Positions 45,616 to 56,102 of a DNA stretch of 64,000 nucleotides are shown here, in pieces. Under the pieces are notes generated by a model. It was not told where the DNA came from. It made no database searches and worked only from the letters and a program-made list of their open reading frames with translations. Source of the stretch: Branchiostoma floridae (taxonomy: Eukaryota; Chordata; Leptocardii; Amphioxiformes; Branchiostomatidae). The DNA is taken from the NCBI RefSeq assembly GCF_000003815.2, contig NC_049993.1, positions 4,966,131 through 5,030,130 of the forward strand, given 5' to 3'. The first letter of the stretch is position 1. Every line of letters starts with the position of its first letter. The position numbers and the translations under genes were made by a program.

Positions 45616-45970
45616 TAGCCTGGGTACCATCCTCCGCTGTAACCCATGTAAGCGCTGGCTCAATCTTTTCACTTGAAAACTTTCGGTTACAACGGAGGAT
45701 GGTACCCAGACTACGGTACATACATTTTACATCGCCCAACAGATTTTCAGCCACATTTTTTTCTTCTTTTTTCTTTTCTTACTGCTAGCCTGGGTACCAT
45801 CCTCCGCCAAACTTGCAAACTTTCGGTTATAACGGGGGATGGTGCCCAGTTTCAAGCGAAAAGATTGAGCCAGTGGTTACAACGGAGGACAGTACCCAGG
45901 TTAGATGTAACGCTAGTGAATAAAAAGAAGAAAATGTGGCTGAAGATCTGTTGGATGGAGGAAAATGTAC
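45616..45970. mobile_element. Nested inverted-repeat elements (TAGCCTGGGTACCATCCTCCG ends)
   Basis: Two hairpin units, 45616-45713 and 45786-45903, each begin TAGCCTGGGTACCATCCTCC and end with its inverse (GGAGGATGGTACCCAGACTA and GGAGGACAGTACCCAGGTTA). GGCTCAATCTTTTC in the first unit is inverted in the second (GAAAAGATTGAGCC). The second unit is itself framed by a third inverted pair: CCAACAGATTTTCAGCCACA at 45736 and TGTGGCTGAAGATCTGTTGG ending at 45954. This could be one element inserted in another, or one long fold-back element. Confidence 0.75.
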
Positions 45971-46492
45971 CTCTTGCACCAAGCAAGGAGATTCTATGTT
46001 ATACAAATCGTCGAAATAAAAGAACGAAATGCACAGTAGTTATCTATCCTTGTTCCATTACGCTGCCTCCAAAGAAGAAATATGTAGGAACATCAGATAC
46101 TGTACATCTATAGAAAATGCATTTATTACATCTTACGTTATCGTATTACTACTTGTTATTTTCAGTATCATCGTTATCCATATTCTAAATTGATACGCGT
46201 TCCCTTACAATTAGACTCCGGGTACGACTTTGCAAATAGAGTTTATCAAGGTTTAATATACAGTAAGTCGAACTTTGCCCGTATACAGTCAACATGCATG
46301 TCAATCGAACACCTACAGGCAAGGACGAGGTTCGTCTGATATGTAAATTTCTACACGAAAGATATGCTGTAAGATCATGTAGTTTGTGCCAGTAAACAGA
46401 ACAGCGGAGTATAGATGAGCAACGATAAGAACTTTTCTCACGTTTCAGACGACAGACGCGTTTGATTGTTTGAGACAATTTGTCAATCGCCG

Positions 46493-46500
46493 TGACGTCA
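46493..46500. promoter_or_regulatory. Perfect CRE (TGACGTCA)
   Basis: A palindromic CRE in GCCGTGACGTCATCAATG. The flank CGTGACGTCATC is the same as around the copy at 43038 and nearly the same as that at 20665. Confidence 0.35.
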
Positions 46501-46698
46501 TCAATGTCACCTCGACGTCACAAAAATGATGGCGTAAACAGCATCCACACATTCTGGTGATGTCATGACATTCCCGTCGTGCCCGTCGCGTCAGCTGCAT
46601 TCTGTAGGGCGGGGAGGAGGGGGTAATAACCGTGGGAACCCTCACTGTCATAACAGGGCAGATATGTGAAGTGGGGGCAAGTCCTCTGTGGTGGGCGG

Positions 46699-46795
46699 TA
46701 ATCTCCAAGCAGATGTGTTGCTAGGGTTCTTTTTGTCGGCTTATCGCGGTAACGATGTGAGAAAAGCAGTCAAAGCAACACATCTGCTTAAAGCA
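46699..46795. mobile_element. MULE-like inverted-repeat element with decayed right end
   Basis: The left end TAATCTCCAAGCAGATGTGT is inverted at 46776-46790 as GCAACACATCTGCTT; the outermost bases on the right have decayed (AAAGCAAG). About 97 bp, no coding. Confidence 0.6.
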
Positions 46796-46799
46796 AGAA

Positions 46800-47110
46800 A
46801 GCTTAGATACTGTCGTCCAAAACACATGGCTTTTTATTTTCTTATGCTAGTTTCTATTTCAGTATTTGGTCCTATTTCGTATTTAATAAAACCCCTAGGC
46901 CCACAGAATATATTACAAAATTTGGTAGGGGGTAGATTCCAGTATAACAGTGCTTCTATCCTGAGTTGGAAGGTTTTAAGAGACTGCTAATAAATTTTTA
47001 CTAACTAGGACTAGGCCAACACCCTGCTATATAGAGCAAGCTATGCAGACTTATATTGTCGTAATGGAGGTCATAGTCAATTTATGACTTGTTGTGACTG
47101 CGTTTTCAGA
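46800..47110. other. Intergenic; nothing recognised
   Basis: AT-rich, no supported feature. Confidence 0.5.
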
Positions 47111-47312
47111 AGCCTTGGTTAGTCTCTACCAGACTCCGGATCGCTGGAAAAATCGTAGAAATGGAACAAATAGAGGAGTAAGCCGGCCAGAGGAATATAA
47201 CCGGCCAGGGAAAAGCACGCGATCTGTTCCCTGGCCGGTTATATTCCTCTCTATTTGTTCCATTTCTACGATTTTCCAGCGATCCGGAGTCTGGTAGAGA
47301 CTAAGCCTTGGT
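47111..47312. mobile_element. Complete 184-bp MULE-like element with perfect 9-bp target duplication
   Basis: The element spans 47120-47303. It is flanked by AGCCTTGGT at 47111-47119 and 47304-47312. The left end TAGTCTCTACCAGACTCCGG is inverted perfectly at the right end, and the inverted arms run for about 55 bp before a loop with GGCCGG and GGTTATATTCCTC palindromes. Non-coding and non-autonomous. The 9-bp duplication and long terminal repeats point to the Mutator class. Confidence 0.88.
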
Positions 47313-47319
47313 GGTCTCC

Positions 47320-49020
47320 AATTGCATGTCGGATGGGAGACTGACTGTGCCGTTAAGATTCTTCACACAGACCGATGTAGAGATCATGCAGGAGGAATGT
47401 GAAGACGATAAAGAGTGCTCATCACTTTGATCACGTGATGACAAGATACCGGACTTATCTGTTATGAGACTGTCCGTATGCCTTCCATGTTGAGCAGACC
47501 CGAGTTGGAAACCATCAGAGATCACCAGAAAATACCTGGCGTGGACATGGTAGATATAAGTCCGTCTGGTGTTCAAGACACAAGACGACACTAGATTCTT
47601 TTTTTCTTTCCTTTCATTTTTGCCATCACTCACATGTAGCAGTAATCTTGGATGTCGCACTACTAAATGATCCTAAATACAAGAATTGAAGAAAAAGGCT
47701 AACGACTTATATCTGCGGGCGGGATACACCAGTCTTTGGGACATAGTGAGGTTCATGCACTGCGTATCTGGAAATCTTGATCTAATTCTTTCATTTGTAA
47801 ATGTCATAGATCTACTTTACATAATTAAACATGAAATCTTGCAAAAAGAAACATATGTTCTGTATGTAATATTTTGTATTCTTTTGTGTTGCTTCTAAAC
47901 ATGTTGTTTGGATCTTTGCTGCTCATTTGGCCACATATGTCGTTGTTCTTTATAATATTCCGATTTCGGATCCTTTTACAAGATCGTCAGTAATTTTGTG
48001 ATGCATTTTTCCTTCAGATATCGTCTGCCCACGGGGTGTCTGTACTCTCCAGCGGTTCCAATGCCTTCAAACGTACAGCAACCTTCTTCTTGTGGGGTCC
48101 GTCCTCGTAGGATACCCTGTTCTGAGCACTTGACAGAAAAGAACGAGGGGACGACGTTATCTGCATGACGTAAAGTTGTCCAGGTGTACCTCCGAGCATG
48201 CAGAAAGGATCTGTTTCCTTATGATATAGACCAGAATACTGTGACTTTCCTGTGTATGAAATATTACCGTGTGAAACGGATCATAGATGTACAGAGATAC
48301 GAATTATGAATATAGGAAAGGGCAAACAAAGCAACCCAAATTCTTTGTTAGGAAGACTTCAAACCTTAACCCTTTTCCGATCTTTTCCAAGAGCAGTGTA
48401 CATAATGTCCAATGTATATATTCTGATCTCCATGGCCCCAATGCGTCTTCACGCAACTCACGTCACAAACTTCTCAAAGTTCTTCTATCCTACTTATATC
48501 CTAAGTCAACAATAAAGACAGGAGAACAGCAGATTAATACTGATCTAAAACCCGCCTCTTGTACATGTAGTGACCTTAGCAGCAAATTAAGGGGATTGCG
48601 GTAAACCCGATACAGATGTATATCTGTCTGGGCTTGGTCAGTGTGCTGTGGTGGTCCGACATGATGACACTGTTATCAGGTACACCAGTCCGTATCTACT
48701 GCCCGGACCGCTGATACTGGACAGGTGAATGCTCGAAGGTCTCCCCGCTAACTGGTCACATTTGTGGGCGGTGATAAGCGGACACATCGCCGAGATATCC
48801 TAACCAAACATCCGATCAACGAACTGATCTGAAAATTCTGGTGATGCATATCATCGTGACTTCATCGGGCTATATGATGTTACGAAAATAGCTGACGAGA
48901 GTTGATACTGCCTTGGCGCCTGGTAAGGAGAAAGGTGATTTTTTCAATCGCATCACCAAGAAACGATTATCAAGACCAAACAAGGACATAAGGTTTCATG
49001 TTTTCCACAGACTACTGGTC
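47320..49020. other. Intergenic; no gene recognised
   Basis: No supported exon. Frames of up to 119 codons at 47301-47660 lack any known motif. Confidence 0.5.
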
Positions 49021-49026
49021 GTGTGA

Positions 49027-49173
49027 ATGAACACCTACTCTCCAAGCAGAGGTTGANNNNNNNNNNNNNNNNNNNNNNNNNNNNNNNNNNNNNNNNNNNN
49101 NNNNNNNNNNNNNNNNNNNNNNNNNNNNNNNNNNNNNNNNNNNNNNNNNNNNNNNNTGAGAGTAATGAACACC
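49027..49173. mobile_element. MULE-like element around an assembly gap, 9-bp target duplication
   Basis: The element starts TACTCTCCAAGCAGAGGTTG at 49036 and ends TGAGAGTA at 49164. ATGAACACC flanks it on both sides (49027-49035 and 49165-49173). The middle (49057-49156) is a 100-N gap, so its true length is unknown. Confidence 0.75.
49057..49156. other. Assembly gap (100 N)
   Basis: Placeholder gap inside the element above. Confidence 0.98.
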
Positions 49174-49179
49174 TACATT

Positions 49180-52000
49180 GTAGAAATGTGAACACCGAGG
49201 TGAGAATTTACTGTTCTTTAATACCAGAAAGTGGAAAGCGGTTTATTGGAATGACAAAACACGCCATACTTTACCAGACTCCTAGCGTCTCTTTTTGAAA
49301 AAAATTACAAAACAAGTGTCTTTTATTTCTTTGATCAGGTCCCATAACGCTACTGATATCCATCATATAAATGTGTACATTGAAGATGATACATCATGTC
49401 TCAGTGAACACCGTCTCAGTCATATCTAAGGCATGTAAACATTGTTCGGGTCAGGTGAAGAGTACAAAGATTATTTTCAAACCAAAGCCGCAGCAGTTTT
49501 CTTTCCACATTCGATTCTTTTCGTGTCATTTCCCCATTCAAGTCTCAGTTACACCTAGTGTGCCAACCCAAACGCAGGTGGTTGCCTGAGCGGAAGTTGG
49601 CCATGGGAGAGTGCTCAGTCCATTATTTCAGGTGTTTCGATGTTACTTTTAGGAGAACCACTCTTGATCTAGCATGTCGGAGTTTTGAGGCGATTATTGT
49701 GACAGATGAAATCCCGTGTAGGCCCTGTACAAATCCTCCGCTATCCGCCGCGCGTCAATCAGAACCATGCGTGTTTTTCGGGACCGTCGAGATCGGGGTG
49801 GCTGTTCCGTCAGGTCGCTGCACCTGCGCATTGCCTTTCTTTGCGCAGCATTGCGGTCATGAACTTGCTTACGAAGTTTGCGATGCCGTTGGAAACTACT
49901 CTCCAAACAGAGGTTTGGCCCCGACTGTTCTTGACGTGTTTTGCGGCGTTTTTGTCGGTTTCTTTTAATTAGGAAGCCTGATAAAAACGCCTAAAGTTAA
50001 ACACGTCACCCGCAGCCCATCCCCTGCTTGAAGAAACGTTTATGACAAAAGTTTATGAAAACAATAGGAAAGATTGTGTCAGACGATCATGTACCAAAAA
50101 AATGGAATTCTGTCAAATCCCAATATCAAATTTTGCGTTTTATTCTCTTTGGAGCACAACTTTATGACGTTTCGTTCTTGAAGTTGAACTTACTTTTGAG
50201 TTGCAATCGAGACTCTAGATTGGTGCGTTTCCGTAATCGATATCATGAAAACAATCTAGACAAATTATCTTGGTGGTGAGTTTCTTTTGCTTTCACTGGT
50301 CGCTCTCGAACCCCCCCCCCCCCCCCTTTCCTTTCACCTCTGACACCTGTAAGGTAGGGGCTAAGGCAAATGACCTTACGACTGGTTCCGGGGCATTCTG
50401 TCATAACACTGTCTTGAATACCCTTGTTGTGACGTTTACTGGTTTAGGCTGAGCGTGCACGCTCCTACATCCCAGTTCAGGTGTCACCCTCCCGTTTGAT
50501 GTTGCAGGTGCGAGACCCCCTCCCTCACCCCTCACACTTCCTCCAACCCCCTCCGCCCAAAAGGGGAAAACAGCCCTGGCTGAAGTGTTTGTTTCCTTAG
50601 CGTTTGCTGGCTGACTTCAGCGAAAAGAAACATTTCGACTTGATTATGGGAGGCTTCGCCGGTGGTCCGGACACTGAGCATTCCCGCCTAATCGTTCCTT
50701 GTCACTATAGATTATACAAACCCCGGGCTTTGGGCGCGTGTTTACGTATCACAGCACTGCCTCCCTTTATGGCGCGTTCCTCTGACCCGTACTAGTGGCG
50801 AACCAAGACCACAAAACACTCACCGCGCAACATTTCTGCGCCATTGTAAGATCAGCTCCACTTTGAACCTCAGTCCTATCGTAAAGCCGCACCATATTTT
50901 ACCAAAAGGGAGGTTTTCTGGTGTTTGTTGTTTTACCGAAATTTTTAGAGCATGAAGCTCAGAAGGAAAGTCAGCCTGGTTTAAGTTGCTAGGCCGACAG
51001 CTTTACAAGTTAAAGCATTTCTTGTTTTTCAGCCACTTCTGAGCCTTTTCCCGGAATTTCTACATCCACAGAGGTTTCTGTGACATGGGAAAGACTTTTG
51101 GCCATTCTTACTTTGAGATCACATTTCTGTGAAACTTAGGAAACCAAGATAAAAATTCAAATCCTCATTGTCGTTTTCTGGGAGACGCAGAAATGCCTTT
51201 TCTACGATATTCTATCAATGACCTCTTCTGTATAATTAGTCCGTCATTTTAACGCATAGGTCACGACCTTCCTTTTTTGAAGGACCATTCGGTCCAAATC
51301 GTCTTCACCACCCACCGAGCTGTCCCACTCAAGGCCTTGGCACCCTCTTCACATAAATAGAGAAAATATGCATCCTTTGATCATTGCCCTCATAACGTGA
51401 TGTACTCCTGTACAACCTGAATGCCTCGTTTAAGGGCTATTTTGAGAACCCGCATTTTGCTGCATAGTGAATATGCCACATGTATTTGGAGTGAAAGACG
51501 TCAGGTGAATGTGTGGTGGACCGTGTACGTAAATATGAAAGATAAAATATAAGTATCCAGCCATCTATAGATATATGTTGTATACATGACAGTCTCTGAA
51601 CTATTTTGTACACTTAACATTGACAATGAAAGACATCTACTGAATGTGTGACACTTTTAAAGCGGTTTGACCTGTATAAACGTACATCGGATGTTCGTGT
51701 AAACAACCCTTGAGCTATTGAGAATGCAATACATCATATGACTCTTCACTAAGGATCAATGATATGTTAAGCCTTATAAGTTTCTTGATTATCGCTCTCC
51801 TCTGAAACTCTCTTCGACTTTTATCGGAAAAATTCAAATTCCCAATCCATGAGATTTTCTGCCCGAATATTGTGCCTACTTCGTGTCGTTTTCTGCCATC
51901 TCTGTGAAATTGACTAATGAAATAATAGAACCAATTTTTAACGTTCCGCCAAAACATGCATTTGTCTGAACATCAGTTTGTATCTGCTTCGTATCCAAGA
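49180..52000. other. Intergenic; no gene recognised; solo element end and poly-C run
   Basis: A single family end TACTCTCCAAACAGAGGTTT starts at 49897. A poly-C run lies at about 50311-50327. A 136-codon plus-strand frame at 49558-49968 and its overlapping neighbours have no recognisable motif. Confidence 0.5.
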
Positions 52001-52001
52001 G

Positions 52002-52155
52002 CGAAAATGCTAATCTCCAAGCAGATCCTACGGTACCATAAGATAGTATCAAAGCTGGCCAAGGAGTGTAGTCGGCCAAGGGAGTCAAACGGGCACCGGG
52101 AAGTTTGATACTATACATTACGCACCGTGGATCTGGTTCGAGATTACGAAAATGC
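52002..52155. mobile_element. Complete 136-bp MULE-like element with perfect 9-bp target duplication
   Basis: The element spans 52011-52146. It is flanked by CGAAAATGC at 52002-52010 and 52147-52155. The left end is TAATCTCCAAGCAGATCCTA and the right end is GGATCTGGTTCGAGATTA. Its sequence (GTATCAAAGCTGGCC, GGCCAAGGGAGTCAAACGGG, TTTGATACTATACATTACGC) is the same as the outer arms of the 521-bp fold-back element at 35476, so it is a short version of the same family. Non-coding. Confidence 0.88.
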
Positions 52156-52159
52156 CTAG

Positions 52160-53450
52160 TTAGCATATTTTTGTCGGTAGGCACCACCGTTTCCAGCCGT
52201 ATTGGACAAGCGAACGAAGAAGTGCTGATCGAAAGGTCGCTGATTTTGTTAGGATGTTTGTTACGAGACATGTTGTAAAAATAAAGGTTGCAGCTGTGTT
52301 TATGCAAATTGTGTTGACCCTGTGGGTAACCTGTCCTTGGACGCAAACAACATCGGAGCCGACAGGTTCCGACTGTGCAGGGTTGTATCCAGCCTGAAAT
52401 CATTTTCAGTCCCCTTGATTTTGAATGGGAATCCTATCGAGCACAGAACGGCGTGGCGTGACGTTGCGCGTCATTTCTAGGGGGTCTGGGTCCCAGAAAA
52501 TTTTTAAATCAAGACCCTCTGAAACACTTTTTCCTGCATTTTGAGGTGCAAATTTTGCTTGTAGACTTAGCTGTTCAATGGCATCTGTTTTGGTGAAGAA
52601 GAACACATGGGTTTCAGTTTTTTTTTAAATCTTTACATATCAATTTTTGTCTGTCCCAGGGGACGGAATGGGGAAAACTTTTTTCAGTCCCCAGCTGCAA
52701 AATTCCTTCAAAGGACTGAAGGACAGGAAGACTAGGACCACAGCAGGTGTCATAGAATTTAAGGTCACGTATGCGACAATTGCAAAGACCATCTGATCGT
52801 CAAAAAGTGTAGCAGAATGATTGTAGCATAATGATTAGAATGTTGAACATTCTACCTACATTAAGAACGAAAACTGTACCATTCCTCTTCCAAATGGTAC
52901 TGGTATGAACTCCCATCACTTACCACTATGGTTTCTTATTGACTATGCAAATTTAAGGCAATAAACGACTCACAACACGTATCGTCGCAAGACAAAGGTG
53001 TTGAACATCAGTCATTGAGTCATCTCAGAAGGTCGCCATGACAGAAATCACCTGTATTCTCACCAGGTGTGCTTCCTCAAGGAAGACATGATACATGCTG
53101 AGAAGTTTGCAGTCAAGTGGAGATGACCTTGAGGTTGCGGTCCTAAGGATAACAAGACAATGGAGAGACTACTTCTATTGTTCTCGAGAATCTGGATCTC
53201 ATGCTGTCATTTTTGCGACTGGCATTCGCTCGTTTAATAACCATCCTTTTTTTTTAGTTCTGTAAATATTAAGATTTAGACCCATTTCAATATATGGATA
53301 ATGTTTGGTTATGTATAATTCGCATTTTTTATCAAATTACTGTATAACCAATGTGTTGAGAAAGCTGCACACCAACAGTCTATTACTATATCGTAAAACT
53401 ACTACATTGACAGTCTATAAGACCACCCTTGAAAACAACAGCTCAGATAG
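52160..53450. other. Intergenic; nothing recognised
   Basis: No supported exon on either strand. Confidence 0.5.
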
Positions 53451-53457
53451 TTTATCA

Positions 53458-54013
53458 TAAGGCCACAGCAAGTAAATTTTATGGATGACATCAGCGCGCG
53501 CATTAATTTTCTCCTGATTTAAAAACAAAAAAAGATTTTTGTTCTTCTACAGGGATGGTCAACATGACGATAAAATACCAAAATGAGCAAATATGTTGTA
53601 TTTAGTTGTAGCCTGATAATTGTACTTGTAGAAGGGACACTTGCGAAGTACCCAGGACTGTAGTTGTAGAAATGAAACTTATTGGATAGTTGTAAAAGTG
53701 ACACCAATATGGAAGCCATGAGTGTGGTTACCAACTTTGTTGGTGATGACAGTCCACCACACTAGTGCCACTTTTACCACACCGGTACATGTCTTGAAAC
53801 TACAGGAATGAATGCCTTGTTGGCTCTGATACCATGTTCTGTCCCTTTAATTCTTGTCTTGTTACAACAGTCATCACAAATTTATGGTGCCTATTTTTTG
53901 AAAATGTAGCCATCTTGTTTTTTCTCACCCATGTCGTTTTTTTCCCGCCCTATCGCACTATTTTTGCAGTCTGCAGAGGATGTCATTCATAAAATTTACT
54001 TGCTGTGGCCTAA
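53458..54013. mobile_element. PIF/Harbinger-type MITE (550 bp)
   Basis: The element spans 53461-54010. The ends are 32-bp inverted repeats starting GGCCACAGCAAGTAAATTTT, with one mismatch between the two sides. The target duplication is TAA (53458-53460 and 54011-54013). A TAA/TTA duplication and GGCC ends are the hallmark of PIF/Harbinger. The inside has no transposase; it is non-autonomous. Confidence 0.85.
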
Positions 54014-54019
54014 CGTCTC

Positions 54020-54740
54020 TTTCAAATGAAAGTTATGTATCAAGAGGAGACATGCCAAACTTCGGTCCTCTGGGTCATACTTCTATGTGGCGTCGCGAAT
54101 GAATGGATACGCGTATCGGAATGATGCCTCTCTTTTTCTTGGTATTCACATATAGTGTCAAAGTTTAAAGATTTACCACGATCGATAGAATAGCAATGAT
54201 GGTAATGTATGTACAAGCTGTTAGTGTCGTTTTGTCTTCTCTATTCTGTCTGAGCTCCAGACAACCTTTTGCCTTTTCTGTCGCTTTTGATTGTAACGTG
54301 GCGATGTAAAGGACACAGGATGTCAGAGACCACGGATCGTCTCTTCCAGCACGTCACGCAAACCGGGATGGTCTAGTCGCAATGGACGATATCCTAGGAA
54401 ACACATAATAACTCTCACGTAGAGAAGACGTCATGATGATGTGGAAAGGGTATCGAACAAAGGTTTGTCAAAGACAAACACCAGGATGAGACCACACATA
54501 CATGATGGGATTGTCATGAACATTTTTCCTTTCTGGGATATGCTGAATTACCAAAAAAATGTAAGCTACAAGTATCTAGATTCACATAGAAATGCGGGAA
54601 ATTGGATAGGAAAGCTTTAACCACGTTTAACTTCCAACCTTTGGCATGCCAGGTGTAAGTAGGAGTGTGGCGCAGATATCACATCAGACTGTGTTGATGT
54701 TCTCCGTGATCCGTTAAATCTCCATTCTGCCGGTGCCTGT
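54020..54740. other. Intergenic; nothing recognised
   Basis: No supported feature between the MITE and the minisatellite. Confidence 0.5.
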
Positions 54741-54766
54741 GTGTGGCATGTGTACAGGGGGCAGCC

Positions 54767-55066
54767 GCTAGCGCCGCTCGTCTGTCTCCGGCTGCCATAT
54801 CTGTGAACCTGCCCCGAGCAGACATAGCCTCCAATGCAGCCTCCTCTCTGGCTGGCATATCTGTGAACCTGCCCCGAGCAGACATAGCCTCCAAACCAGC
54901 CTCCTCTCCGGCTGGCATATCTGTGGACCTGCCCCGAGCAGACATAGCCTCCAATGCAGCCTCCTCTCTGGCTGGTATATCTGTGGACCTGCCCCGAGCA
55001 GACATAGCCTCCAAACCAGCCTCCTCTCCGGCTGGTATATCTGTGGACCTTCCCCGAGCAGACAAT
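54767..55066. repeat. Minisatellite, 60-bp unit, about 5 copies, with 120-bp higher-order pattern
   Basis: The units at 54781, 54841, 54901, 54961 and 55021 each hold CTGCCCCGAGCAGACATAGC. They alternate between two forms, CCTCCAATGCAGCCTCCTCT and CCTCCAAACCAGCCTCCTCT, so the true period is 120 bp. As 60 divides by 3, frames stay open on both strands (200 codons plus, 154 minus); I treat these as by-products. Confidence 0.9.
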
Positions 55067-55129
55067 GACATTTATAACCACCTCTCGGCCAATTGCCTAA
55101 TTAGATCAAGTGTAGTATGGCCTACATAC

Positions 55130-55316
55130 GTGTACATGTATGTGTGTTTGTGTGTGTATATGTGTATGTGTGTGTGTGTGTTTCACTTTGTGTGTGTGTG
55201 TCGGTTTGTGTGCGTGTGTTTGTGTGTTTCAGTGTGTGCGTGCGGTGTGTGTGTGTGTGCCGGTTTGTGTGTGTGTCTGTGTGTGCGCGCGTGCGCGCGT
55301 GTGTGTGTGTGTGTCT
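55130..55316. repeat. (GT)n microsatellite
   Basis: A long interrupted TGTG tract with GCGCGC interruptions near the end (55281-55299), directly after the minisatellite. Such alternating purine-pyrimidine DNA can adopt Z-form. Confidence 0.9.
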
Positions 55317-55555
55317 GGCACGGCAGTCAGTATTTCAGCAAATAGATAATACGTCATTAGCCCACAAACGCAGAAAACTGAAAATGAAAAGCCCGACGAA
55401 AGTGTAGCCTGACTGGAGGCTCAGACAGACAGGTCTAAAGGCCGCGTGAGCACGATTATTTCCTCCATCCGGGCGTCTGCTGTCTTTTATCACTTATAAT
55501 ACAGACTGTCGTGTCTGTTTGGGTTATTATCAAGGGCTGATAACCCCGATACCTC

Positions 55556-56102
55556 NNNNNNNNNNNNNNNNNNNNNNNNNNNNNNNNNNNNNNNNNNNNN
55601 NNNNNNNNNNNNNNNNNNNNNNNNNNNNNNNNNNNNNNNNNNNNNNNNNNNNNNNNNNNNNNNNNNNNNNNNNNNNNNNNNNNNNNNNNNNNNNNNNNNN
55701 NNNNNNNNNNNNNNNNNNNNNNNNNNNNNNNNNNNNNNNNNNNNNNNNNNNNNNNNNNNNNNNNNNNNNNNNNNNNNNNNNNNNNNNNNNNNNNNNNNNN
55801 NNNNNNNNNNNNNNNNNNNNNNNNNNNNNNNNNNNNNNNNNNNNNNNNNNNNNNNNNNNNNNNNNNNNNNNNNNNNNNNNNNNNNNNNNNNNNNNNNNNN
55901 NNNNNNNNNNNNNNNNNNNNNNNNNNNNNNNNNNNNNNNNNNNNNNNNNNNNNNNNNNNNNNNNNNNNNNNNNNNNNNNNNNNNNNNNNNNNNNNNNNNN
56001 NNNNNNNNNNNNNNNNNNNNNNNNNNNNNNNNNNNNNNNNNNNNNNNNNNNNNNNNNNNNNNNNNNNNNNNNNNNNNNNNNNNNNNNNNNNNNNNNNNNN
56101 NN
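55556..56102. other. Assembly gap (547 N)
   Basis: A gap of a sized, non-placeholder length. Frames reported through it are artefacts. Confidence 0.98.

Noticed and set aside
49558-49968. 136-codon Cys-rich plus-strand frame
   Set aside because: No regular cysteine spacing, no domain recognised and other frames overlap it.
54617-55345. 154- and 200-codon frames over the minisatellite and the (GT)n tract
   Set aside because: They are open because the repeat unit is a multiple of three; the peptide is only the translated repeat.
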